Source: Carnegiea gigantea
Lineage: Eukaryota > Streptophyta > Magnoliopsida > Caryophyllales > Cactaceae
Length of the DNA: 64,000 bases
Assembly: GCA_029747015.1 (NCBI GenBank)
Contig: JAKOGI010000579.1
Span: forward strand, 62,001-126,000
Reading direction: 5' to 3'
Shown here: in pieces, positions 1-11,900 of the stretch
Layout of the letters: every line of letters starts with the position of its first letter
Position numbering within the stretch: position 1 is the first letter of the stretch
Program-made: the position numbers and the translations under genes
The notes under the pieces: generated by a model
Told to the model about the DNA's origin: nothing
What the model saw: only the letters and a program-made list of their open reading frames with translations
Databases searched by the model: none

Positions 1-210
1 CTTATGGTCTTAAACCTTTTGAAAACATTCACCTTCTTCTGAATTTCAAAATGGTTTGAGGCTTAGTTGGGGTTTCTATTGATTGTTTTCCCTGCTTATG
101 ATGTGCTACTTGTTGCCTACCTTAAGGAGGTTGTTAATTAGATGCTTCTCTTGCTGTCAATTTTATCTAGTATTTGCTTCAGGACAAGCAAAAGTCTAAG
201 TATAGGGGAA
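1..210 (+). other. 3' untranslated end and polypurine tract of an LTR retrotransposon
   Basis: No coding sequence is seen. The stretch ends in a purine-rich tract at about 195-210 immediately before a TG dinucleotide. The same arrangement (a TAAG-A-TAGGGG core) precedes the 3' LTR of the minus-strand Athila-like element at 9932-9950, so this is read as the end of the internal region of a related element whose coding part lies left of the window. Confidence 0.45.
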
Positions 211-1790
211 TGATTATTGTCATAGTTACATAGGATTATGTGAGCATTTAGGTGTCATTTTACAGGATTAATATGCATAACTAAGTGGTTCATGCACCTA
301 TTGCTACTATTACGCATGGGTTTTGCATGTTTTGAGTGTTTGTGCAGATTATAACTATGCAAACCATATGTAAAACGATGATTTTGAGGTCTCGTAGATG
401 AAGATGAAAGTAATAGAGGGTGAGGACACCAAAACAGACAAACTGTGGCCTAAACCATGGTCCTTGAGATTTTAGGATGAAGAACGAAAGAAAATTTCCA
501 TGCCAAAAGGTAGCAAAGCCTGGCCGTGGGGTGACACAGGTCATGGTTAGTACCACAGTCTAGCTATGGTAGGCCCCATGGGCGGTGACAACTCCTCTTT
601 TGTTCGATTGTTCGTTTTCTTATGAGTATCAACATTTTGCAACTTGATTTTTGACTATATAAGGCTATGTGTTCATCTATCATCGATCATTCATCCCACC
701 ATTAGTTACGTTTGAACTCCATTAAAGAGAGTTGAGAGCAAGCTGAAGAAGAAGAATTGCAAGGACGCATGATCAAGTTTGCGTCATTGATTCAAGCACC
801 TTCGGCTGAGCATATCTTCTCTATTCTCTTCTTTCTGCTCAATAGATTTATACTTTCTAGATTAGTGCTGATTTTCATGTTAGTTTTGAATTGTTTTGTC
901 TATGAATTGCATTAAAAGTCATGTGATTAAATCAATTATTGTTTTGATCTAAAGTGCTTGTCATTTGCTAGGCTAACTGTATTGATGAATCATGGCAATT
1001 GGATTGCTTAGTGGGAAAGTTGATTGATTTCTTGCTTGTTTACATATTTGATGAAGGACTAAAATGTGAAACCGAGCATTGAAAAACTAAGTTCAACTTA
1101 AACGTGTGAGATTTTGAGAAATACTTACCTTTTAAGAAACCCCTTAAGATTTGATAATCTCGCTCTTAACAATCTTATGTTAATCAGAAGCCCTTGAGAA
1201 GTAATAATTGATAAGATCTAAAAGTTTTAATCGGCCTTGACAGAGGGTTTTGATAATTCTATTAATAATTTTGGAATTATTGATCTAAAGAAGAGGTGAT
1301 TGATAAATTCCTGAGTTGATAAATTGCTTAGTTTGACCAAATTCCTTCATGGTTTCACTGATGCTCTCTCTTTGTCTTTCTGTGTAAGTATTACAATTAT
1401 TTTGGTTTTGCTTATTGGACACAAATAATCCAAACTCTGGGGGGTTGAGATGCCAATAATCCAAAGTTTAAAAATAGCTATCAACATTTCGAACTTTAGT
1501 GATATTTATTTCCAATAGTCTAAAAGTCATTTCAGATTATTTTTGACTCGAAATGAACGTAGACAAATCAAATTTTATATGCTTATGTTATCTTGAGGAC
1601 TTCATCAAACTAAAATAACCCATGAACCACTAAAATTAAATGTCCTCCTCAACGTTTAGAGTGTTGTAAGCTATTTTTAAAGTTCAAATTATTGTCATCC
1701 AACCCTCGAAAGTTAGGATTATCTGCATCCACCAAGCCTTTGTTTTTTTTCTTTTTTTTTGTTGCTTTGATGATGGCAGGTTATAAGTCA
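211..1790 (+). mobile_element. Probable Athila/Tat-type LTR (3' LTR), interrupted by a MITE
   Basis: The stretch begins with TG directly after the polypurine tract. A TATA box (TATATAAGG) at about 655-663 would serve as the LTR promoter. No open reading frame of note is present; the short minus-strand ORF at 290-556 has no recognisable domain. The right boundary is uncertain: a MITE occupies about 1415-1731, and no clear CA end or target duplication could be placed beyond it. The family is inferred from the polypurine tract and general LTR style. Confidence 0.4.
1415..1731. mobile_element. Small MITE with about 60-bp terminal inverted repeats
   Basis: The left end (about 1415-1480) and the reverse complement of the right end (about 1669-1731) match along some 60 bases, sharing the blocks ATAATCC, GGGTTG, CAATAAT and TTTAAAAATAGCT. 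The internal part is about 190 bp, AT-rich and non-coding. No clean target duplication was found, so the superfamily is undetermined; the long inverted repeats would suit a Mutator-derived MITE. Confidence 0.55.
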
Positions 1791-1832
1791 CTAGAGATTC
1801 CTTTGAGTGACTTTGCTATTATTTTAGAAGAC

Positions 1833-1841
1833 ATTTTTTCA
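1833..1841. repeat. Left 9-bp target duplication of the MULE
   Basis: ATTTTTTCA, identical to 29114-29122. The motif has low complexity, but it sits exactly outside both inverted ends, and the flanking sequence rejoins into a retrotransposon pol end when the MULE is removed. Confidence 0.7.
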
Positions 1842-1904
1842 TCGGTGCGGGTATAGCGATTTTCGCAAAATGGCAATTATGGGAGTTACGGTAATTCCCA
1901 CAAT
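1842..1904 (+). repeat. Left terminal inverted repeat of the MULE
   Basis: The best-conserved part is 1872-1904, matching the complement of 29053-29085 at 25 of 33 positions. The outer 30 bases are more diverged, sharing GGTA and CxCxAAATGG. Confidence 0.6.
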
Positions 1905-3384
1905 CTTAGCCGTACATGTGGCGATATTTAATCTGTATCGTTAATTTTTATTTTTTTTAACCGCATTAAATTTAATATTCTTAAATTATTAAAATTATGA
2001 TAATTACTTAAAAAATTAATTTTTAAGGACATGTTTAGATGGTGAAAAATTCTATCTTTAATTCAATGAAAGATCTAAGAAACATTAAAAAAAATTAATT
2101 AAATTACTTGATGCATGAAGTCCAAACCACCTTCCATCGTTTCCGACCATTAGATCCACATTTTCCGGCTAGGTTATACTTGGCTGGTAATATTTTCGGC
2201 GACCTCCCCCTCCTCCCAAACTAACATGCCTGCAAAAGACTGCGAAGATAAACTTTTCGGCGGAAAAAATGTGCATGCTGGAAAAAAGATAAAAGTCACT
2301 GGTAAGTAGCTCGGGTGGTCATCTGATCTCAGCGGGTGCTGGTGTCATCGGTGACAATGGGCCACGCAGCGTATCGTTCAATGGGATAGGTGTTGGAAGA
2401 TCACGAATGTGTTGATGTTTTACTCAGCAGCTTCATGGTTAGATATGACACGAAAACATATGTTTCAACCAAAGTCTCACAGCCCAATGGTTAGACGGTA
2501 GTAGCGAGGTCACAAGTTCAATCATCTTAACAGTGCACTTTAAACGTTTTGCGAAAAATCTGTCGTGAGGGTATATGATTTTGGAAACTTGTGTGGAGTA
2601 AAGAACATTATTGAATGCTTTCCTTAACAAAATTATTTTAAAAATATTGTTCTCTTGAAATCCAAGAGTTTCTATACACTAAGAATTATTTCCTTAATAG
2701 AAAATTAATTTCCTTATTTTTGGGGATTTTATAAGATTCACATACTTCTCCCTTTCAATTAGCTTCCCACAATTTCTATAAATTAATTTGTCATGTAAGT
2801 TTAATTCATCACTAATTCATAATTCTCCACCCTCTCTATTCGTATCATTGTGAGAAATCTCCAATGGCGAAGTTCAGCATGACTACTAATGATAATAATG
2901 TAATTTTTTTGTATTATAATGTGTATTTATTTTGTCTTTAATTGTATCTATTATAATTATTTTGCAATTCCTCTAGCATAAGGCAATATTGCATACAATG
3001 AAATTTTCTTAGATGTGAATTTCATTGAAACATATATAATATGCTTCTAAAATTATCAACTTTAAATAATGTAACTTTTATTTTGTTTATGTTTTTATGT
3101 GTTTGTGTGTTTGGATGGCATATTTATTAGGTTATTTTTGATTTTGTTCTTCTCATTTTATATTTATATTTCAACACATAATGTGTATTTATTTTATTTT
3201 TAATTGTATCAACTATTAATTTTCTTAGATGTGTATCTAAGTACTGCATAATTTTAAAAAATGATCAAATTCTATGTGATATTTTTTGTTGATTTGATTT
3301 TTCTCAACATTTACAACTATCCAATAGGGTTTCTGCTTTGTTTTTTGATTTTATTTTGATTAATGTTTACAATTTGTTTAGTGC
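1905..3384. other. MULE left subterminal region, non-coding
   Basis: AT-rich sequence with a more GC-rich island at about 2160-2360. It would contain the transposase promoter and 5' untranslated exon. The small minus-strand ORF at 2439-2630 has no recognisable domain. I see no confident gene here. Confidence 0.4.
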
Positions 3385-5890
3385 GATCTTCACATTGAAG
3401 AAGAAGAAGAAGATACGGATGAAGATGATGATTTTATTATAATTGAAAGTTTGAAAGATATACAAGTAACAGCAGATGAAGAATTTCAAGATCTTACCAT
3501 GGAAGACATGAGGAGATTTATATTCAAAACTCCTGATTTAGGCCATGAATTTTATAAAACATATGCTAAAGTTCAAGGTTTCAGAGTTCGGAAGAATGGG
3601 ATACGCAAAACTAGAAGAGATGGATATCCAACTTTGACATCATTTCAATGTTCTGCAGAGGGTGTACGCCTAGCAAAACATGTTGACGATACTGAAAGAG
3701 TGCGAAAAGTGAAGGATGAAACACATTTTGGTTGTAAAGCTAAAATACGATTCAAGTGGATTAGAGAAACAGATCATTGGATTGTGACAAGATTTGTTGT
3801 TGAACATACGCATCCCCTTACTAATGGAGATCAAGTACTATACTTGAGGTTAGACAACATCTATTTTTAAATTGTTATATATACTTATTTAATTATGTTG
3901 TTACTAATGCAAATTTTTGTCACTTAAAAATTTAGATCTCATAGGAAATTTTCAAAGGAGACTCAAATTGAAGTTGAACATATGCATAGTGCTCGCATCC
4001 CTCCCCGTTGCATCATGCGAAATTTGATGAAATGAGCCAGGAGTTATCACAAATTGGATTTGTCAAGCAAGATGTAAAGAATCATGTGAAAAAGTTTTAG
4101 AAGGAAAAAGAACGTGATGGTGATGTTGAGGTTGTTATGGGTTATTTAAGGGGGAAAAAACATGTTAATCCCTCATTTTTCTTGAAGTATACTATCGATG
4201 GTGAGTGCTACTTAGAAAAATTATTTTGGTGTGATAAAGTTTCACATATAGACTACAAAACTTTTGGAGAAGTCCTTATTTTTGATACTGCTTACAAATG
4301 CAATGCCTACAATAAGCTTGTGATGCTCGTTTCTGTCAATCATAATCGAAAGACAGTGCCTTTTGGATGTGCATTGGTGGTTAACGAGAAATAATTTTCA
4401 TTTATTTGGGTTTTGGAACAATTAGTCGAAGCAGGAGAGGGACAACGACCATTAACTATTCTGATAGATGGAGACAAGGCAATGGCTAATGCTATTAAGG
4501 TGGTATTCCTTAAAGCACGACATAGACTATGCTTGTGGCATCTCATGAGAAATGTTAAGGGGAATGAAGGTGTCAAATTTTGTAGTAGCTTTATTAAGTT
4601 CGTCAACAAGTATCAAACTCCAAATGATTTTGAAAAAGGTTGGAAAGAACTTGTGTCCTATTGTGGAGTTCAGAATAAAAAGTGGGCTAAGGACTTGTAC
4701 AATGATAAGGAGAAGTGGGCTGAAGCATACTTATGTGGATATTTCTTTGCAGGTCGGTAACCTAAACTTTAAGCCTTTCCTATCATACTTAATAGACCCA
4801 ATTCATATTGATTTACTTTTTTTTTATATTTTCAGGCATGAGAAGCACACAAAGAGTTGAATCGATGCACATAAATATTAAGTCATCAATGACTGCAAAA
4901 TAGAAGTTATATAACCTAGTCGAGTCATATGGTCAAGCTATTATAGAACTTAGAGTTCAAGATGAACATGGTGACTTTGTTACAATTGATACTTACCCAC
5001 TCATTGATAGAATCTTTTCCACCATTAAGTCCCACGCACCAAAAATCTATACAAGAGAATGCTTATACCTACTGTGTAAGGAGATAACCTATGAGTCAAT
5101 GTATATTGTCAAAGGTGAGCAACAAAATGGTCATGGACCTAAAGAACCTATTTTTTATTGGGTAAAAGCAGTTGAATGTGAGAACACATGATTTATAGTG
5201 ATCAGGCATGATGCTCACGAAATGATGTATTGTTGCTATATGAAGTTAGAGTCAGTAGGCTTCTCGTGTTGTCACATGTTTGCAGTGATAAAATATGTGA
5301 ATATGAAGCAAATCTCAAATGGTTGCATTCTATGACGATGGACTGTTGGTGTGAAGCAACAAATTATGCCACCAGAAGATGCCTCTACACATCAAAGGGG
5401 AAAAGATGTAATTGAAAAGGATGAAACTACAAGTAAGATGCATCTTATAGGAATTAAGGACCCAAAAGTCATAATTGCAAGAGGGGCACCAAAGGGGAAG
5501 AAGCAGAGAACTTGCAGCCATTGTCATAATATAGGGCACACACAACATACGTGCCCTGTAACTGTCAATTTTCAATCTGGTGGAGAAAAAACAATCACAC
5601 ATTTTTGGATTCAATCGAAGCTCATGTTGGTAGCCCGCAATCTTCAGCTACCAAGTTTCAATAGAAAGCAAATACTTATGGGCTAAATCCAACGCGTGAT
5701 GTGCTTATGAGGCATATGCCTCATATTTATACTAGTACTAGTGGAGAAATGTCACATGTATTAAATAATATTATCATATGAATACAAATTTAATCTAATA
5801 TCAATCCTACTAATTATGATATTCAATTTGCAGGTTGAATATAGTGAAGAAGTGGAGAAGTTTGATAAAGATCCAACTATTCTAGGCTAG
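3385..5890 (+). pseudogene. FAR1/FRS-type Mutator transposase, degenerate
   Basis: In life this would be the DNA transposase of the MULE. Order of domains: an acidic leader (3395-3450); a FAR1 DNA-binding domain (about 3570-3830) with a conserved FGCKAKIRFK patch and HTHP end; an intron after about 3850; the MULE DDE domain (4137-4860) with FDTAYKCNAY (first Asp), ILIDGDKAM (second Asp), CLWHLMRN, then RVESMH (Glu) after a small intron at 4753-4835, whose removal restores the family phrase FFAGMRSTQ; a SWIM zinc finger around 5230-5290 (C, C, CCH); and a CCHC knuckle SHCHNIGHTQHTCP at about 5515-5560. Stops after 4390, near 4035, 4100, 4903 and 5190, plus frameshifts, make it non-functional. 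It is convergent with the Ulp1-like gene on -. FAR1/FHY3 transcription factors are domesticated relatives, but the stops and the MULE ends argue against a host FRS gene. Confidence 0.85.
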
Positions 5891-6339
5891 TATCCAAAGG
5901 AAGATTGGTAATAATTCATCATTAGAAAGATCTATTGCCTTGCTTTTAGAATTGTTTTTGAAGTTGAATAACTATTAAGAACATATTCATGGGTGAGCCT
6001 TACACCTTGTAAAATGTCCAATATTTTATGAAATCATGATATAAAATTAAAATATTACAACTTGTTAAATAACATGAAACATTAGGTAAATCAATTCAAA
6101 ACAAATGTTTACTTCTCATTACAAACCAAACAACCTTTCTAATAATAGTCTAATTTTGTAGGATTATAGATTTAAACTTCGCCTCACTGAATTCACTTGC
6201 CACCAACTTAGCAACGTACTTTGGTCACTCCGCTCGCATTTCTTCTGACTGCATAAACCAATAAAATAAAATAATAATCAACCATTATTCGTTTTCTATA
6301 CTTAACAAAAGAAAAACATATTAGTAGCATGATTTAATA

Positions 6340-7708
6340 CCAACGAGAATGTTATTTGGCTCCCTTCAGAATTATCCATTGTTTCAACAAACTTTAGAAC
6401 AAGCATGCCACAATCATACTTAGAGAATACACGTAAATATTACCTTCTTAAACATACAATATTGCTCTCATAAGATAGTTTGATAGTAATTTGCTTTAAT
6501 TTACATACAAATTTGGTTGCATATGAGTGGTTGGGTAATAAAATCCAAGACAATTCTCTCAATAATACGCTCAAGCATTTCATGGCCCTTGATCCATTTA
6601 GTAGCTATACAATATAACACCACATATTGCGTAAGGATTTTTGACAACACATGGGCATTTGTCACTTTACAATATATTACGTCTGTTATTTACCACATCA
6701 TATGCAAACTTAATTCTTCCATCCTCAGCAACCTTTGATCATAATGAATCCAACAAATACCATCTTTTGTCCTTTTATGTTAAGCACAATCAATGTCCAA
6801 TGACATGCGTCCAACAAGGGGATGTAAACCCATATATACAGATAAATTAATTACATCATCTCTTGGGGTTTTTATATTAGAAAACAAATGTAATAATATA
6901 CAAATATTAACAATTAACGCACCTATTCAATCTGACTTATATCTTTAGGAATATAATAATCAACAATAGCTATACTATTGTTATTTGGAAGTTTCACAGC
7001 GGACTGTAGAATGAATCATTTAGTGTAGTCGATACTATTTCAACATTAATAAAAATAAAGGAAGTACAAAATAAAAAAAGCATACTAATCTTTATTACTT
7101 GAAAAATGTTAGGTAAATATAGCCTATTGCTTCCCTCCTTTCGTGCTTTTAAATGTTGATCAAACATAAATGCATCTATATACTATTAAATAAATAAAAA
7201 ATTGTATTTATGCTATCAATATTTAAAATAATGTATATTTTTTGATGAATATTCATCAAATGAAATGTTACACTTATACTTACCCAATTTGTCACCTCAT
7301 TGTCAAGATATAAAGCTAACAAGTCATATAGTGTAAGAAATCCTCCAACTTTGGAATCTTCATAAGCAATTTCATCTGCTCTTTTCCACTTAAAAATTTT
7401 ATCGCATATTATTGCTTCTTCATCAATCAAATAAGACAAATAAAGTTTCATACTTATCAAGATAACCATGCGATACGTGATTGTACTGATCATTAGGGAA
7501 GTCATCATTTAAATCCATGAGCTGTAAAAAAATATGAAATAAAAGATAGGTGAATCAAATGTCATACAGGGAGGCTATTGCTTATGTGCATGAATATATA
7601 TCACATATACGTACCACTTTTGGTATAAGATTCTTATAAGTTACATGCTTCCCAACATTGCTTTTAGACCCATGCAGATCGTATAGATCATAAGATTTCA
7701 TAAGCTGT
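6340..7708 (-). pseudogene. Ulp1-like (C48) cysteine protease, C-terminal part
   Basis: Read leftwards on -, after a stretch coding SKSNVGKHVTYKNLIPKV (about 7615-7670) and an exon at about 7280-7530 containing GGFLTLYDLLALYLDNEVTNW, comes the protease core: DACHWTLIVLNIKGQK (His codon 6800-6802) and YDCGMLVLKFVETMDN (catalytic Cys codon 6410-6412). The spacing His to Cys fits SUMO-protease-like C48 peptidases. The usual Asp after the VFV phrase reads as Gly. Several stops and frame changes lie between the motifs. The N-terminal half of the gene is at 25965-27092, separated by the Athila-like insertion. Such Ulp1-like genes are known passengers of plant MULEs; whether they aid transposition is not settled. 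Confidence 0.7.
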
Positions 7709-9110
7709 TGATTAATACTACTGCAAGCGCACAGGCGTTCGTAGTATAGATAAAGATATTGTTCCTCAGGGACTAAAGTAATCTATCAAACCTAATCTTG
7801 TCAGAATATGCTAAACAAAACTCAATTTCAAGTGGATTCGATTAACTACTGCAAATAAACTTGTTTAAATCAATAAGAGAAAAACATCTAGGAATTTTCA
7901 TAGTCATGGAAGAGAATTGGATCAAAATGAATAAACATGTGCTATTCTCCAATTGATTAATTCTGAGGAATTATAATCTCATTAAGAAACTCGATTTATT
8001 CTTTCTAAATCAATCTAATTTACCTAAACTAAGCAAACGTCATTCTTTCAAACTAATTTGACTTAATGCAAGTTCAATATATTCGATTACTTACTAGCCC
8101 TCCTAACATATAAATCTCTCTTTTGAGGCGAAGTTATGATACATCTAATCAAAAAAACAATTGTATTTATGCTATCAATATTTAAAATAATGTATATTTT
8201 TTGATGAATATTCATCAAATGAAATGTTACACTTATCCTTACCCAATTTGTCACCTCATTGTCAAGATATAAAGCTAACAAGTCATATAGTGTAAGAAAT
8301 CCTCCAACTTTGGAATCTTCATAAGCAATTTCATCTGCTCTTTTCCACTTAAAATTTTGTCGCATATTATTGCTTCTTCATCAATCAAATAAGACAAATA
8401 AAGTTTCATACTTATCAAGATAACCATGCGATACGTGATTGTTCTGATCATTAGGGAAGTCATCATTTAAATCCATGAGCTGTAAAAAAATATGAAATAA
8501 AAGATAGGTGAATCAAATGTCATACAGGGAGGCTATTGCTTATGTGCATGAATATATATCACACATACGTACCACTTTTGGTATAAGATTCTTATAAGTT
8601 ACATGCTTCCCAACATTGCTTTTAGACCCATGCAGATCGTATAGATCATAAGATTTCATAAGCTGTTGATTAATACTACTGCAAGCGCACAGGCGTTCGT
8701 AGTATAGATAAAGATATTGTTCCTCAGGGACTAAAGTAATCTATCAAACCTAATCTTGTCAGAATATGCTAAACAAAACTCAATTTCAAGTGGATTCGAT
8801 TAACTACTGCAAATAAACTTGTTTAAATCAATAAGAGAAAAACATCTAGGAATTTTCATAGTCATGGAAGAGAATTGGATCAAAATGAATAAACATGTGC
8901 TATTCTCCAATTGATTAATTCTGAGGAATTATAATCTCATTAAGAAACTCGATTTATTCTTTCTAAATCAATCTAATTTACCTAAACTAAGCAAACGTCA
9001 TTCTTTCAAACTAATTTGACTTAATGCAAGTTCAATATATTCGATTACTTACTAGCCCTCCTAACATATAAATCTCTCTTTTGAGGCGAAGTTATGATAC
9101 GTCTAATCAA
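7201..9110. repeat. Tandem duplication of about 958 bp across the MULE/LTR boundary
   Basis: Unit 1 (about 7201-8152) and unit 2 (about 8160-9110) are nearly identical, with only a handful of substitutions and one A-run difference seen by eye. Each unit holds part of the Ulp1-like gene, the target duplication GCTGT and the first roughly 440 bp of the adjacent LTR. A-rich sequence lies at both break points. The duplication therefore arose after the Athila-like element had inserted. It leaves a partial LTR at 7709-8152 and the full LTR at 8667-9931. Confidence 0.85.
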
Positions 9111-9931
9111 GCAGTCCAACAAACAAATGTCGTCTTTCGAATGTTAACTCGATTATTTCAGTTGTGTGAGTAAATTTTGACAAAAAATCAATTCACAATA
9201 TGAATAACACTTGATAGAACGAAATCAAACCAATCACGAAAATAAGCACAATTCTTTAAAAATCAAACCATGATCCAATAACAATTCCAAAAACTACTAA
9301 ATCCTAAGACTAAGAAAACTACTCAGACATGATAAAAGATAAATTAACCAAAAAAAGATCGGCGAAATCTTGAGCGGAAGGCACTCGACCGAGATGGCCT
9401 TCACCAAGGGCTTAGAACTGCATCAGGATCAAAACTCTCACACTCAAAACTCACTCAAAACTAAACTAAGAATAAAATTTGAGAGAAAACTAATCTAAAC
9501 TAAACTACTTGCTTGCTTTGCTTTGTAGTTAAAGTTGAGTGCTTTGGAATGCTGGAGAACATCTCTATTTATAGAGAATTTCAGTTGATCTCAGCCACAC
9601 AGCCGAGGGAAAATGAAGAAGCAATAGTTACAGGCACACCATGGTTTGTGGGCTCTATCACGGGCTGACCGTGGTATATGCTAGATCTGAAATTTTGCTC
9701 TTTCTTTGCTCTACGATCGTGGCATAACATGGATGACCGTTGGGAAGGTCAAGATACAGTCGTTGAAGGGCAAATGCTGGGTAAAAAGATTAAAAATCCT
9801 ATAAAACACATAAAACAACTGCATCCAAGTATAAATCAAGAATAGGAGAGTAAATAACATCATTAAGTATAAAATTCTCCTAAAACGAGGCAAAATAGCC
9901 CTAAAAAGGTGTACATATGAAGCATTTATCA
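8667..9931 (-). repeat. 3' LTR of the Athila-like element
   Basis: 1,265 bp on the left side. A TATA box on - (TATAAATAGAG) lies at about 9566-9577. It is about 80 bp longer than the 5' LTR, because the latter lacks the segment equivalent to about 8925-9010. Confidence 0.85.
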
Positions 9932-11900
9932 AACTCCCCTATGCTTAAATTGTTGCTTATCCTCAAGTAATGCAAGGATTAAAGATATACACAGCCTCCT
10001 CAGGATAGACATAGATAACATTCAAATGCCAAGGATGATCCAAAGGTAGCCCAAAAAGATGCAAAAATATAGTTAACAAACAGAACAGGGAATGAAAGTT
10101 CAAAAACATTTTGTAGACCATAATGCAAAACTTGAACCAATCGTCCTTTAAATTATCAAATACAATTATTCTAGCGCATGAAATGAGTAAGACTAGCAAG
10201 GCCAGTAGAACCTCATTATAGTTATGTGGCACTCAACACTCATGTGTTTGACAATGTATATATATGAAGGTTCTCTCAATTCTCATTCCTTTGACACAAA
10301 TCTACCATAAGCTTGACAAAATTCTCAAATTCATCGCCACTAGAATGCAAATACATTAAACAATCATGAGGACTTTCATAGGGATGTAATGGGGCGTACG
10401 GTAAAGGTAAGAGGGGAACAAATGTTTTTGGAAATGACGAGCTAAAAGCCATAGACTAAGAGCTTAAACAATTCTGATGCATCATACTACATCCTTCTCA
10501 AACCTTATCAACTCGTCAACAAAATAAATCCCAAAATGAAAAGAGATAGAGTCAAAAATCACAAATATCTTACATTCCCACCAAGGCTAATCACTTTCTG
10601 CAAAAATTTTCCTTTTTTTCTTTTATTTTTTTGTTTTTTTAATGTTTTTTTTTCTTTTTTTTCCCCAAAGAGGAATAGCCCAGGGAATTGCATAACGAAC
10701 TTTAAAATCAAACTCTTCTCTAAACTTTACCTAATAAAACAAAGGATTTATCGAATATTTGCATCCCTGCACCAAACAGTTGAAATTCACTAAAGAGAAT
10801 AACAATTCACCTTGCTAAAGCCCTATCAAACTTGATGCAAAAGAATGTAATGCTCCTCTAGCCTTAGGTTAAGGGTAAGACAAGTACTTGACCATGGGCT
10901 AAAAGTAGGAGAATAAGATCAAGAAAAACAGTTAAAGGCTCAAAGGGGCTAACAAAGGATACAATACATAACAAGGGTGGCTATTTGATCGTGGGTTTCA
11001 AATAAATCAAAGAAAGAAAAATGCCTCAATCATATTGCCTAAATGCATACGTAAAATGTGATCTTGAATGAGAATGAAGGCAAGTTCTTGAGAAATGATG
11101 TCAAGGAAGAGTCACACATGAAAGAAAATATGAGACTAATAATGATAAACAGTCTCTAAAGGCTCAAAGTCTCACGGGACATCTACCACAGTCAAAACTA
11201 GCTCACTAGTACACATGCCAGAATTTTATTTAAAGACTCATAGGGAAAATCAATTCGCATTCAATATATGGTCAAAACATGAAATTTAGTTCGAAAATTC
11301 ATTCGCAAGCTTTTATTCACTATCTGGGTGAATCGAAGGATCAAACTAACCAAAGAAAACTACCAAATCTATAAAAATTATCATTAGAGGATTTTTTTTA
11401 TATATTTTTTATTTTTTTTTTAATATGCATGCATGCTCCTACAAACAATGCAAACTAAAATGCAAAAGAAGCTTACCAAAGAAAGAAACTAAAATGCAAC
11501 CTAGAAGAAAACTAAATGCACTACTTAAAACAAAGCTAAAACAAAACTATAAAAACTACCACTAAAAATATGTACAAAGTAAAAAAAACAAACACACACA
11601 CACACACAAAAAAAGGCATCAGATGCCAAATATAATAACTTACTCCCCCATGCGTAAATCACACATTGCTCTCAATGTGGGTATATCATAATAAAAAGGG
11701 GAAGGGGAGTAGCAGAAATCAGAATTAGAGAAGAGGAGGTGGAGGAGGCTGGGGTGAGAAATTACCTGAGAACTTTGCTGTACTTGACCCTTTCTTCTAT
11801 GGTTGAACCGGATTAGTTAGCATATGAACATTGATGTTTTCAATTGGTTGTCCCACTAGATATGGCTTCAATTGCTATCCATTAATTGTGAAAACTCCGG
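9932..11900 (-). other. 3' non-coding region and polypurine tract of the Athila-like element
   Basis: About 2 kb between the end of integrase and the 3' LTR. The polypurine tract on - is AGCATAGGGGAGTT next to the LTR (9932-9946). A short CA microsatellite is at about 11591-11607. Athila elements often carry an env-like gene here; I could not read one, and the short ORFs seen are AT-rich and featureless. Confidence 0.6.

Noticed and set aside
2465..2640. tRNA-derived SINE candidate (TGGTTAGACGG and AAGTTCAATC spaced like A and B boxes)
   Set aside because: The boxes are only approximate, no poly(A) or T tail and no target duplication were found, and no second copy is in the window.
9950..11900. 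Possible env-like gene in the Athila-like element
   Set aside because: Expected position, but no membrane protein or conserved phrase is readable, only short AT-rich frames.
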